A DNA stretch of 55,733 nt, taken from NCBI GenBank assembly GCA_021738725.1, contig JAIPBE010000020.1:1-55733 (forward strand), read 5' to 3'. The notes below the pieces were generated by a model that was not told the DNA's origin, did no database searches, and worked only from the letters and a program-made list of their open reading frames with translations. Positions 7,444 to 15,591 of the stretch are shown piece by piece. The stretch comes from Saprospiraceae bacterium (lineage in GTDB: Bacteria > Bacteroidota > Bacteroidia > Chitinophagales > Saprospiraceae). A program made the translations under genes and the position numbers. How positions within the stretch are numbered: position 1 is the first letter of the stretch; every line of letters starts with the position of its first letter.

Positions 7444-7923
7444 ATGAACGAACAGACCCTCTACACCAAGTGCCCCCTCGGCTGGTTGCGCATCACCGGC
7501 GATGAAGCCGCCGTACATGCCATTTCATTCGAGGAGGAGGAGGCCCCGGAATCGCCAGACCCACCTGTGGTATTGCTGCAATGCCGGGAAGAGTTGAATG
7601 AGTATTTTCAGGGAAAGCGGAAGACGTTCACGACTCCCTGGTCGACAGAAGGCACCCCCTTTCAACAATCGGTCTGGAATTCTCTGGCCGAGATCCCGTT
7701 CGGCCATACCCGTTCCTACGGCTATCTGGCCCGTCAGCTCGGTAATGAGGATGCGGTACGAGCAGTGGGCATGGCCAATGGGCAGAACCCTTTGGCCATC
7801 ATCGTTCCCTGCCATCGAGTCGTAGGTACCAATGGAAAACTGACCGGCTATGCCGGAGGCCTCTGGCGCAAGAAATGGCTCCTGGAGCACGAGCAGATGG
7901 GGGCGCAAGGGAGCTTGTTCTGA
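7444..7923 (+). CDS. ogt: Methylated-DNA--protein-cysteine methyltransferase
   Basis: This 159-residue cytoplasmic repair protein moves the alkyl group from O6-alkylguanine to its own cysteine. The active-site motif PCHRV is at about 122-126. The DNA-binding helix region (GTPFQQSVWNSLAEIPFGHT, then AVRAVGMANGQNP) precedes it, and GYAGGLWRKKWLLEHE closes the domain. Length is normal for the Ogt form. It lies downstream of the split polymerase gene on the same strand, so damage-response genes cluster here. Confidence 0.93.
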   Translation: MNEQTLYTKCPLGWLRITGDEAAVHAISFEEEEAPESPDPPVVLLQCREELNEYFQGKRKTFTTPWSTEGTPFQQSVWNSLAEIPFGHTRSYGYLARQLGNEDAVRAVGMANGQNPLAIIVPCHRVVGTNGKLTGYAGGLWRKKWLLEHEQMGAQGSLF

Positions 7924-8107
7924 AACAGGATCGAAGTTGAAGCCCGCTTCGGGTACCAAAAGCAGTCTTCTATTCAATGAGAGCAGATGGAAGATGCTGT
8001 TGACCCATCCAGGAGAAGGGTAAGGAAGTTGGGAAATGTCGGCGCAAGACAAAACTTCAGAGAATACATTGCCTCGTTTTGACGAAATTGATCCAATATT
8101 TCAAACT

Positions 8108-9646
8108 ATGGATCGTGTCTACTTGATTGCGAAAGCCATTATTCTGCTTCTATGGATTGGCCCGGGGTCAGCTCACGGACAAGAGATGGACCGAGCAGGT
8201 ATCCCACGACACCTGGAAGATGTCTTTAACGAAAGCCCGAATCGTCTCCATGCCATCCTTCGAAATGAGGAATCCTGGTGGTTAGACTCGATCATCGTCC
8301 TGGATAATCTGACCGGGGAACTCACATCCAAAGAAACCTTCCAGTATGATCAATCAGGTCGACCGATTCAGATCTTGTCCATCTACTCGGAGGATTATCC
8401 GATCGATCAGTTGCTTACATTGCATTACCCTGAGAACGATACAGTTCTGATCGCCACCGAGCACAAGCAACAAGGTCCCAGCCAGACCTGGACACCCACC
8501 TGGAGGACATTCACCGTACAGAAAAGTCCAGGTTCGATCGGGTATATCAGCGATCAATGGCTTACGAATGCCTCTGGTTGGATACCCGTGGAAATGACTG
8601 ATGAAGTGTACAACTCTGCTGGTCAATTGGAAGAGCGCATCCAGTCCAGTTTTCAGATCGCAACAGGAAAATGGCTTCCAAGCTCCAGGGTATCAAAGTC
8701 ATACAATTCAAATGGATTGATCCAGGAATCTACGTCCTTCAGCTATTGGGCGTCCACGAAAAACTGGTTGCCCACTCAACAGGTGGCGTACACGTACTTC
8801 CAGGATTCAATACTTCAGGAGAAATACTGGAAGCATTGGAGTGGTTCTGAGCAGAAATGGTATCCGTACCAATGGGAACATTGGGACATCTTTCCCGATG
8901 ACCGGTTTTCTATACGTACTACGGCTCAACCCGAATTTTTTACGGATGACTGGGTCTGGATCGACAGAAGAGACTATTACCAGGATTCCCTGGGAAGAGA
9001 TATCGCGATCGTATACTATTTGGATTGTTGGCCGGATTCCATTCAAACCACCGATTCGCTGCTTTTTGAATACGATGAATATGGATTCATGGATCAAGAA
9101 ATGCACTTTGTATGGCAGGATGATCACTGGGAGAGGTCCACATTACATCGGTATGAGCACATGCAGTGCAAACCTTATGCAGGGATCCTGGATTCTGTTT
9201 GGGATTGGGATGTCCAGGCAAATCAGTGGAACCTGGGGGCGTATGAATCCTGTTCCTCTGTCCAGAATGATCAGTTGATCATTGAGATCGATTCGGTTTC
9301 CTTCATTCATCCCTGGAAAGATGTGGATATGAAGGTCATCTATTTCTACCAGGATTCAACCGCACATTTCGGACATCCTCCAGATACCGAGACAAATACG
9401 TTTTGTCAACTCGAAAATCCCTATGAGCCGGCAAGTCAGATCACCTGTTTTTCGTCCAGCGCATTCCAGGGGCAAGAGATGACCGTTCTGCTTTCTAACC
9501 TGCAAGGACAGATCATGCATGTGGCTCATTACCCGTCGGGGCAGTCGTTTGCCTTGCCTGCTTTCACACCTCCGGGGACGTATGTGCTTTATGTTCAGAT
9601 ATCGTCGGGCCCCAGCTTTGTCCAAAAACTTCAAATTCGACCTTGA
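8108..9646 (+). CDS. Secreted protein with a T9SS-like C-terminal sorting domain
   Basis: The start at ATG 8108 gives a proper signal peptide (MDRVYLIAKAIILLLWIGPG, cleavage after SAHGQ); an upstream ATG at 8036 would bury it. The body (about 60-420) is built of loose repeats with aromatic W/Y-rich strands and repeated YxSxG-type turns (for example YNSNGLIQESTSFSYW, YDQSGRPIQI). They recall YD/RHS-like beta repeats, but I cannot name the family. The last about 75 residues (from about 440) form a beta-sandwich ending in LYVQISSG and a basic tail, typical of type A T9SS sorting domains. The product is probably carried across the outer membrane. Function is unknown. Confidence 0.8.
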   Translation: MDRVYLIAKAIILLLWIGPGSAHGQEMDRAGIPRHLEDVFNESPNRLHAILRNEESWWLDSIIVLDNLTGELTSKETFQYDQSGRPIQILSIYSEDYPIDQLLTLHYPENDTVLIATEHKQQGPSQTWTPTWRTFTVQKSPGSIGYISDQWLTNASGWIPVEMTDEVYNSAGQLEERIQSSFQIATGKWLPSSRVSKSYNSNGLIQESTSFSYWASTKNWLPTQQVAYTYFQDSILQEKYWKHWSGSEQKWYPYQWEHWDIFPDDRFSIRTTAQPEFFTDDWVWIDRRDYYQDSLGRDIAIVYYLDCWPDSIQTTDSLLFEYDEYGFMDQEMHFVWQDDHWERSTLHRYEHMQCKPYAGILDSVWDWDVQANQWNLGAYESCSSVQNDQLIIEIDSVSFIHPWKDVDMKVIYFYQDSTAHFGHPPDTETNTFCQLENPYEPASQITCFSSSAFQGQEMTVLLSNLQGQIMHVAHYPSGQSFALPAFTPPGTYVLYVQISSGPSFVQKLQIRP

Positions 9647-9670
9647 ATTCTGTACATACTACATAAGAAA

Positions 9671-9695
9671 AGACCGGGAGAGACCCCGGCCTTTC
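9671..9695. terminator. Hairpin terminator between convergent genes
   Basis: AGACCGGG pairs with CCCGGCCT (one mismatch) and is followed by a short T-run. It lies 24 bases after the secreted-protein gene and 9 bases from the end of the convergent BlaR1-type gene, so it may serve both. Confidence 0.6.
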
Positions 9696-9704
9696 TAGCA
9701 TGTC

Positions 9705-11060
9705 CTATTTGGATTTTCGCTTTTTCTTTGATTTGGTTTTGTCCCCTTTATCCGTCAATTTGAACTTCACAGGCAACTTGAACTCGACTCGGACCTTCTT
9801 GCCGCCCTGTTCTCCAGGGATCCATCGGATCCCATCTTCCTGCATTAGCCGGAGTACCCGTGATGTTTCTTCACCTGTTCCCCCACCGATATCCCGGAGA
9901 ATCTTGATGGTACTGATCGATCCGTCTTTTTCTATGATAAAAGAGGCAATACTTGTTCCTTCGACCTCCTTCCTGATAGCCTCTTCGGGATATTTCAAAT
10001 GGTTGTACACGTATTCCAGCATCTTTCGCTGAGCACATTGATCCCTGTCAGCACCAGACAAGCCCATTTCTTCACAGCCGGGGAATCTCGGCATGACTTC
10101 AACCACTGCAAAGCTCTCTTCTGATGGAACAACGTTGATCAGTTGATCCGGAAAGGGAATAGTATCGATGACAGATAGAGCGCTCGCCGAAGGATCCGGC
10201 ATCCAGGTAATGCCTTTGAAAGCTGTCGTGCCCAGGAGGGATGCGGCTAGGAGGAAAAAAACTGCAAAATGAGGCAGTTTCCAAGCAGTGGGTGTCTGAT
10301 ACATCTGCATGATTCGTTGTTTGAGCGGTGATTGATTTAAGGTGTGAATGGCGGGATGAATCAACTTGATCGAGCGAAATGTCACGAGAAACCGGGCGTA
10401 GTTATCTCGTTCAAGATCATGGATCACAGTTTGATCAGCCTGGTATTCATGGATCAGACGCAATTCGCGAACGATCAGCGTCGTGAGTGGTTGAAACCAG
10501 AAGAGGATCTGAGCCAGGTTGCCCAGTAGAAGATCGATGCCATGTCCCAGTTGCTGATGAGCCTGTTCGTGCCTGAATGCCATTTGAAATGCATTTGGAT
10601 CCTCGACCAGGTGCCTCGGAAAATACAATTGCCCCATGACATGAAAAGGGACCATCGGAAAAGGCAGCAGAAAGATCGGACTGTTCATGTATGACGATCG
10701 GATACCCTGTCGGCACAGTCGGATCAGTCGGAGCGATCCCAAAAGATAATACCCGAGTCTGAGGAAGAGGCCGGCGAAGTAAATAGAAAGGAAAAGATCA
10801 GTCCATGTCCAGTCCATGGCTGCTGCTTCGGATGGGATGGACGGGGGATAGAAGTTCAACTCCGGCAGGGAGACCATTAGAACAGGAAGTTCTGGAGTCG
10901 TCCAATGAACCAAAGGCAAAAGAGCGCCGAAGGAGAGGGTCAGGAGCATGTACCAGCGCCGCTGTTCAAACGAACCGGCTCGACTGATCAAGGGATAGAC
11001 CAACACCAGGACTCCCCAGATCAGCGTCGACAGGATGAGGTAGCGAATGATCTCGATCAT
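9705..11060 (-). CDS. BlaR1/M56-type membrane peptidase with TonB-like C-terminal domain
   Basis: The N-terminal half has several membrane helices (ILSTLIWGVLVLVYPLI at the start, another near 90-110). Between later helices lies the M56 zinc-peptidase motif HEQAH within FRHEQAHQQLGH (about residue 165). A further helix around 275-295 leads to a periplasmic part. The last about 110 residues resemble a TonB C-terminal domain (FPGCE, YPEEAIRKEVEGTSIASFII, then IPGEQGGKKVRVEFKLPV). This M56-TonB fusion is common in Bacteroidota and sits with BlaI-type repressors as a sensor that cleaves the repressor. The gene starts inside the last codons of the repressor gene (4-bp overlap). The signal sensed is unknown. 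Confidence 0.88.
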   Translation of the reverse strand: MIEIIRYLILSTLIWGVLVLVYPLISRAGSFEQRRWYMLLTLSFGALLPLVHWTTPELPVLMVSLPELNFYPPSIPSEAAAMDWTWTDLFLSIYFAGLFLRLGYYLLGSLRLIRLCRQGIRSSYMNSPIFLLPFPMVPFHVMGQLYFPRHLVEDPNAFQMAFRHEQAHQQLGHGIDLLLGNLAQILFWFQPLTTLIVRELRLIHEYQADQTVIHDLERDNYARFLVTFRSIKLIHPAIHTLNQSPLKQRIMQMYQTPTAWKLPHFAVFFLLAASLLGTTAFKGITWMPDPSASALSVIDTIPFPDQLINVVPSEESFAVVEVMPRFPGCEEMGLSGADRDQCAQRKMLEYVYNHLKYPEEAIRKEVEGTSIASFIIEKDGSISTIKILRDIGGGTGEETSRVLRLMQEDGIRWIPGEQGGKKVRVEFKLPVKFKLTDKGDKTKSKKKRKSK

Positions 11061-11419
11061 GGGTTCCGGGATTTCAGTTCTTCAATAAAGGTTTCCAACT
11101 CCTGCGGATCCAGGGATTCATCTTCCACCAGGAAGCTGACCATTTCCTTATATGACCCGGAAAAATAGTCCGTAGCCAGTTTTTGCAACCGACTTTTTGA
11201 ATAGTCCTCCTTGCTGACGACAGGGAAATATTCATATGTTCGGCCGTAGGCTTTATGATCGACAAACCCCTTCTTTTCCAGGATGCGGACAATGGTCGAA
11301 ACAGAACTGTGAGGGGGGCGCGGATCACCCATGTCATCCAACAGGTCACTGACCAGACAAGGACCTCGGTTCCAGATCAATTGCATGATCTCTTCTTCTG
11401 CTTTGGTGAGTGCATTCAT
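11057..11419 (-). CDS. BlaI/MecI-type transcriptional repressor
   Basis: This 120-residue protein has the winged-helix fold of the BlaI family: LTKAEEEIMQLIWNRGPCLV, then PPHSSVSTIVRILEKKGFVD as recognition and wing region, and a C-terminal dimerisation part. Proteins of this family bind operators of their own operon and are cut by the partner M56 peptidase, which is encoded directly downstream with a 4-bp overlap. The gene itself overlaps the end of the TPR gene by 4 bp, so the three are translationally coupled. Confidence 0.93.
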   Translation of the reverse strand: MNALTKAEEEIMQLIWNRGPCLVSDLLDDMGDPRPPHSSVSTIVRILEKKGFVDHKAYGRTYEYFPVVSKEDYSKSRLQKLATDYFSGSYKEMVSFLVEDESLDPQELETFIEELKSRNP

Positions 11420-12570
11420 TTGGTTCCTTTTTGATGACGATCAGATTTCAGTGTATCCAGGCGCTGTCGAGTGTAATCCGCGTATTGTTGGTGCCCGGTG
11501 CGGAGGTAATTCTGAAAGTAGCGGATCGCCGGAGATTTATCCTTGTACCATTCATCATAGACCCGTCCGATCTGGAAGAGGTATTCCGGATCATCCTGAA
11601 GACGGAGTGCAGCCTCATAGGCTGTGACGGCTTCCTTATAGTTCTTTTGCAGGGTATTTAACCGTCCGGCTTGTTCCTGGAAGAGGTAGAGATAATCAGA
11701 CTGCCCTTTCTCGATGGCGATAGCCATTTGCGCTAGCGCATCGGATCGCCGGCCGGATGATTCAAGGGAGAGGGCATAGTAGAAATGAGCCAACTCGGAG
11801 GCGCGCTCCTGTTTGCAGACCCAGCCCAGCAGTTCAGTGGCCCGGATCAGGCTGTCTTGTTTAAACCAGGCATACCCGGTCATGGTGGTGTAATAAAGTG
11901 CCGAATCTCCGGTCGCCAGCAGGCGCTGTCCATAGGCAATGGTCTGGGCATGATTTTCTAGTCGATTGGCCAGTCGCACGCCGAGACGTATAATCGGGCG
12001 GTACGTTGGATTGAGAGCCAGGGCATGTTCAATGACTTCAGTGGCCTGGTCCAGGGCATCGAGTTGGATGAAACATTCTGCCAGAGCTGCGGCGGTTTCC
12101 AAATCCCGGTCATTATAATTCAAGGAAGTCATGAAGGCAGAAATGGCCTCGGGGAGACGCCCGGAAGTGATCAGGGTGTTGCCCAGTTTCTTGAGGAAAT
12201 AAGCATTCGTTGAATCCAGATGAACAGCTCGGGAAAACATTCGTTGCGCCAGATCTGTCTCACCCATCTGACTGGCCAGGTCTCCCAGGGCCACCCAGGA
12301 TCGGGGATCCAGGGAGTCAGCGTGTGCCCACGATTGATAATAGAGGCGGGCATCACTCATATTGCCCATTTGTTGATGGCACCAGGCCAGTTGTTGGAGG
12401 CAATCCAATCGTTGGGGATCCGCTTGATAGCAATCGTAGAAATTGCGGATCGCCTGTTCGTACCGATAGTGGGCGATGGCATCCTGACCTTTTGTAAAGA
12501 CATCTCGTTCCGTCTGGGCTGCCAGAGTGGCCGCAATAATGATCAGACATACGAGAATTGCACCCTTCAT
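11416..12570 (-). CDS. Secreted/periplasmic TPR-repeat protein
   Basis: A signal peptide (ILVCLIIIAATLAAQ) precedes about nine tetratricopeptide repeats, for example YEQAIRNFYDCYQADPQ and WVALGDLASQMGETDLAQRM. The protein is 384 residues with no catalytic domain seen. It is first in the operon with the BlaI-type repressor and M56-TonB peptidase. This suggests that it acts in, or is controlled by, the same envelope-stress circuit. A good promoter lies immediately upstream. Confidence 0.85.
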   Translation of the reverse strand: MKGAILVCLIIIAATLAAQTERDVFTKGQDAIAHYRYEQAIRNFYDCYQADPQRLDCLQQLAWCHQQMGNMSDARLYYQSWAHADSLDPRSWVALGDLASQMGETDLAQRMFSRAVHLDSTNAYFLKKLGNTLITSGRLPEAISAFMTSLNYNDRDLETAAALAECFIQLDALDQATEVIEHALALNPTYRPIIRLGVRLANRLENHAQTIAYGQRLLATGDSALYYTTMTGYAWFKQDSLIRATELLGWVCKQERASELAHFYYALSLESSGRRSDALAQMAIAIEKGQSDYLYLFQEQAGRLNTLQKNYKEAVTAYEAALRLQDDPEYLFQIGRVYDEWYKDKSPAIRYFQNYLRTGHQQYADYTRQRLDTLKSDRHQKGTK

Positions 12571-12574
12571 AGGC

Positions 12575-12605
12575 GAAAGGTATAACGTATTGTTACGTTA
12601 TGCAA
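12575..12605 (-). promoter_or_regulatory. Promoter of the TPR-BlaI-BlaR operon
   Basis: On the minus strand TTG (12605-12603), a 20-base spacer and TACCTTTC (12582-12575) match the Bacteroidota pattern at all but the last base. The ATG follows 4 bases later, so the messenger is probably leaderless or nearly so. The self-control site of the repressor would be expected to overlap here; TAACGTAACAATACGTTA inside the spacer contains the inverted pair TAACGTA/TACGTTA, a plausible operator. Confidence 0.6.
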
Positions 12606-12623
12606 CTTATTTAGGCAATATTC

Positions 12624-13253
12624 CTATTTTTTCTGCTGTAATGCATAGGAAATATAGCGATGTGGCTCATTGGTGAGGTACATCAGATCCCAACCATGTG
12701 TATTGCAAAAATCATTGACCGCATCGATAACGCCATACCGAACACCATCTTTCCAGGAACCGAGGGTATAATCGTGACCGCACAGCCACCCGCCGGGTTT
12801 GACCTTCTTTGCACAGATGGCCAGCTCCCGGACAGTCTTGTCATACAAATGAGTGGTATCCAGATAGATCCAGTCAAAGGTATGGTCAGGAAAACCGGCC
12901 ATGGTAGCCTCTGAATCGCCCCGATGTAAGCTCACCAGTTTATCGTTCACCTCGTTCTGGAAACGGCTGGCCACTGCGGTATATCGGTCATTCCGAACCA
13001 CAGATGGGGGCCATAGATCCACTAGATGAAAATGTGCAGGTTTGGAGATGTCCAGGATCTTTTGGGAAAAGTCTCCCATATCCACTCCAACCTCTGCGAT
13101 CACACCTCCATGGGGAAGTGCTTCGATCAGGGATTCACGAGTGGGGAGGAGGCGCGTTTGGCTCATCCTTTCGGGCAGGAGTGTAATATACGGTCTGCCT
13201 CTTTCCAGGCGAGTTCGGTACCAACGCGTCAGGACCTGAATGGGATTCGTCAT
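12624..13253 (-). CDS. Class I SAM-dependent methyltransferase
   Basis: This 209-residue protein has a Rossmann methyltransferase core: GGVIAEVGVDMGDFSQKIL (SAM-binding motif I, about 49-67), FHLVDLWPP, then FDWIYLDTTHLYDKTVRELA, and KPGGWLCGHDYTLG. This matches the Methyltransf_24 group. No signal peptide, so cytoplasmic. The substrate cannot be read from the sequence. It is a single gene, divergent from the metal-binding lipoprotein downstream on the plus strand. Confidence 0.82.
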   Translation of the reverse strand: MTNPIQVLTRWYRTRLERGRPYITLLPERMSQTRLLPTRESLIEALPHGGVIAEVGVDMGDFSQKILDISKPAHFHLVDLWPPSVVRNDRYTAVASRFQNEVNDKLVSLHRGDSEATMAGFPDHTFDWIYLDTTHLYDKTVRELAICAKKVKPGGWLCGHDYTLGSWKDGVRYGVIDAVNDFCNTHGWDLMYLTNEPHRYISYALQQKK

Positions 13254-13339
13254 CTGGTGTATTGTCTTTGAATCTATCCGGGAGAAACCGGTGAAATGAA
13301 TATCTTGGCTCTAATTGATCAACAAAACAAGCTAAAAAA

Positions 13340-13651
13340 ATGAAGAATTCCACTCTATTGGGCCTGTTTGCCTGTTTATTCCTGACCAGTATGCTATTTG
13401 GCTGTGGTGACACTGCTACCACAACCGATGAACAATCGACCGAATCGACTGAAATGGAAGCCGGCGAAGATATGTCTGGACCCGAATATACTTCTGCCTA
13501 TATCTGCCCCATGCATTGTGCAGGGAGTGGGTCTGCCGAAATGGGCACTTGCCCTGAATGTGGTATGGAGTATGTTGCCAATCCGGATATGGCGGCTCCA
13601 GAAGGTGAGGCCCACGACCATGACCATGATGGTCATGATCACGACCACTGA
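13340..13651 (+). CDS. Lipoprotein with heavy-metal-binding domain and His/Asp tail
   Basis: The N-terminus is a lipoprotein signal with lipobox MLFGC (Cys at about 22). A compact CPMH...CPECGM heavy-metal-binding domain (about 55-76) follows, of the kind found at the start of CopA/CusB-like proteins in Bacteroidota. The protein ends in a His/Asp-rich tail (HDHDHDGHDHDH) that would bind divalent metal. At 103 residues it is a whole small protein anchored in a membrane. A copper, zinc or nickel buffer role is inference. Confidence 0.85.
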   Translation: MKNSTLLGLFACLFLTSMLFGCGDTATTTDEQSTESTEMEAGEDMSGPEYTSAYICPMHCAGSGSAEMGTCPECGMEYVANPDMAAPEGEAHDHDHDGHDHDH

Positions 13652-13661
13652 TTGAAATCTA

Positions 13662-13712
13662 TTGCATAACCCGGGAGGAATCAATACCTTAGAGGAAACA
13701 CCCGGGTTATGC
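13662..13712 (+). promoter_or_regulatory. Promoter-like boxes and a 12-bp inverted repeat covering the next start codon
   Basis: TTG (13662-13664), a 20-base spacer and TACCTTAG (13685-13692) resemble a Bacteroidota promoter with one mismatch. GCATAACCCGGG (13664-13675) and CCCGGGTTATGC (13701-13712) are perfect inverted repeats. The right arm contains the ATG of the next gene and is followed one base later by five T residues. A transcript coming through from the lipoprotein gene could fold both arms; one begun at the local promoter would lack the left arm. Confidence 0.5.
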
Positions 13713-15541
13713 GTTTTTACATTCTCTCCCTCGTCTGTCTGGCGTTCGTTCCCGCTCTTCTCGCGCAGCCGGAAACACGACAGGAAAATCTGATCCCTTA
13801 CATATCACCCTATGCCCGGGGAGGGTCCGATCTGATACTGGATACAGCTTATTCCGTTCAGGAATTGATTACGGATTTCTTTTCAAACTCCTGTGTTGAA
13901 CCCTTCAATATTACCATGAAGGGTAACTCGGCCGGAATGGGTTTCTTCCAGGCTGTTGGGACAGAATTGGGCGTGCCAGCTGGTATTCTGCTTTCGTCAG
14001 GCAATATTTCCAATACCAAAGGGCCTAATAATATGGGTGGGGCAGGGAATACATTTGGAGAACCTGGCGATTCCGATTTGCATCAGTTGGCTGGTCAAAC
14101 TACGTTTGATGCACTAGCCATCCAGTTCGACTTTATACCCACAGTGGAAAAACTGACGTTTCGTTATGTCTTTGCCTCAGAAGAGTATCCAGAATTTGTT
14201 TGCTCAGCTTTCAATGACATTTTTGGATTCTTTCTCTCTGGGCCAGGTATTAATGGGGCATTTACCAACGATGCCATCAACATAGCCACGCTTCCCGATA
14301 CTTCTATTTATGTTGGCATCAATTCGATCAATTCGGGATCTCCAGGGAATTCAGGATCTTCTGCTAACTGTATGAATGGTTCTCTTGACTACGGAGCTCT
14401 GTATGTCGACAATACAGGAGGCATGCATCTCCAATGTGATGGCTTTACTTTGCCATTAGATGCAGTGGTGGATGTGATTCCCGGGGAAGTGTATCATGCC
14501 AAGATCGTGGTGGCAGACGCCGCGGATGGCATTTTAGACTCCTCTGTCTTTCTGAGCGTGGAAAGCCTTTGCGGCGACTCTCTGCTCCATCCAATCGCTC
14601 AAATTTCTAAGCTAGAATATACCGGTCCGAAGTCCATTGCCATGAATGGATGGTTGAAATACGGCTATGATGAATGGACCTGGGATTTTGGGGATAATTC
14701 GACCAAATTCAAAAATCAGTTCAGTGTGAACCATACCTATGCTAATCCAGGATTGTATACGGTGAAGATGTATGGATCCAATTATTGCTGTACGGATACC
14801 TTCAGCCTGGTAGTACCGATACAACAGCCGCCATATCTGGCAAAATCAAGTATCAAACCTGTGGTCTGTCATGGAATGGCCAATGGCCAGATCCAGTTGG
14901 AGGTACTTTCCAGTATTGGTGGGTTGAGCTATCAATGGTCGGATGGCAGTGATCTGAAGGATCGCGACAACTTGCCGGCGGGTGAATATACCGTGATCAT
15001 GACAGATGAAGACGGGCAAAGTACCCAGGCGGGCCCTTTCCTTATCGAAGAACCCTTACCACTTCAAGCAGATATTCTTCAGGGTGTCCCGGGAGAAGAA
15101 GGGGATCGGCAGATCCATGTAGTTGCATCCGGTGGTGCGGGTCCTTATAGTTATGCCTGGTCAGACGGATCCACGGCTGCTACAAGAGAAGACCTGGTCT
15201 CAGGATTGGATTATTTCGTCACCATTACAGACAAGAAAGGTTGCCCTCAGGAAATTTCCTTTGTGTTCGGTGGAGGTGAGGTGAAGCAACCGGTCCAGCA
15301 ATTTCAGGTCTTCCCCAATCCCGCCAATCGTTTGTTGAGGGTTTCGCTGACCCAGAATGAGGAATTTGATGCTGGTCATCTGAACGTATTTAACAGCATT
15401 GGGCAATTGATGTTGTCTTCTGCCATCAGCAGTGATGTTGATATCGATCTCGCTGTGGATCAATGGATGGATGGCCTTTATTTCCTCCAACTGGTCACAC
15501 CTAATGGCCCGGAGACCAGAACATTGCTGGTGAGGCATTAA
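13709..15541 (+). CDS. Secreted choice-of-anchor L protein with PKD, SprB-like repeats and T9SS sorting domain
   Basis: A signal peptide (LSLVCLAFVPALLAQ) is followed by a choice-of-anchor L domain (about 50-285; markers ILLSSGNISN, FRYVFASEEYPEFVCSAFND, FGFFLSGPGI). A PKD-like domain (WTWDFGDNS, about 325) comes next, then two SprB-type repeats (GLSYQWSDGSD, GPYSYAWSDGST). A type A T9SS sorting domain (FQVFPNPANRLLRVS onward, about 533-610) ends the protein. It would be exported by the Sec and type IX systems and placed on the cell surface or released. Adhesion is the likely general role, by domain type only. Confidence 0.9.
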   Translation: MRFYILSLVCLAFVPALLAQPETRQENLIPYISPYARGGSDLILDTAYSVQELITDFFSNSCVEPFNITMKGNSAGMGFFQAVGTELGVPAGILLSSGNISNTKGPNNMGGAGNTFGEPGDSDLHQLAGQTTFDALAIQFDFIPTVEKLTFRYVFASEEYPEFVCSAFNDIFGFFLSGPGINGAFTNDAINIATLPDTSIYVGINSINSGSPGNSGSSANCMNGSLDYGALYVDNTGGMHLQCDGFTLPLDAVVDVIPGEVYHAKIVVADAADGILDSSVFLSVESLCGDSLLHPIAQISKLEYTGPKSIAMNGWLKYGYDEWTWDFGDNSTKFKNQFSVNHTYANPGLYTVKMYGSNYCCTDTFSLVVPIQQPPYLAKSSIKPVVCHGMANGQIQLEVLSSIGGLSYQWSDGSDLKDRDNLPAGEYTVIMTDEDGQSTQAGPFLIEEPLPLQADILQGVPGEEGDRQIHVVASGGAGPYSYAWSDGSTAATREDLVSGLDYFVTITDKKGCPQEISFVFGGGEVKQPVQQFQVFPNPANRLLRVSLTQNEEFDAGHLNVFNSIGQLMLSSAISSDVDIDLAVDQWMDGLYFLQLVTPNGPETRTLLVRH

Positions 15542-15556
15542 TTTTATTCAAAACAT

Positions 15557-15588
15557 TTTGTTTATAAAAACAATTTGTTTTATATTTG
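15557..15588 (+). promoter_or_regulatory. Consensus promoter of the radical SAM gene
   Basis: TTTG (15557-15560), 20 bases, then TATATTTG (15581-15588): a full match to the Bacteroidota consensus. Only three bases separate the box from the ATG at 15592, so transcription would begin at or about the start codon. Confidence 0.7.
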
Positions 15589-15591
15589 AGT

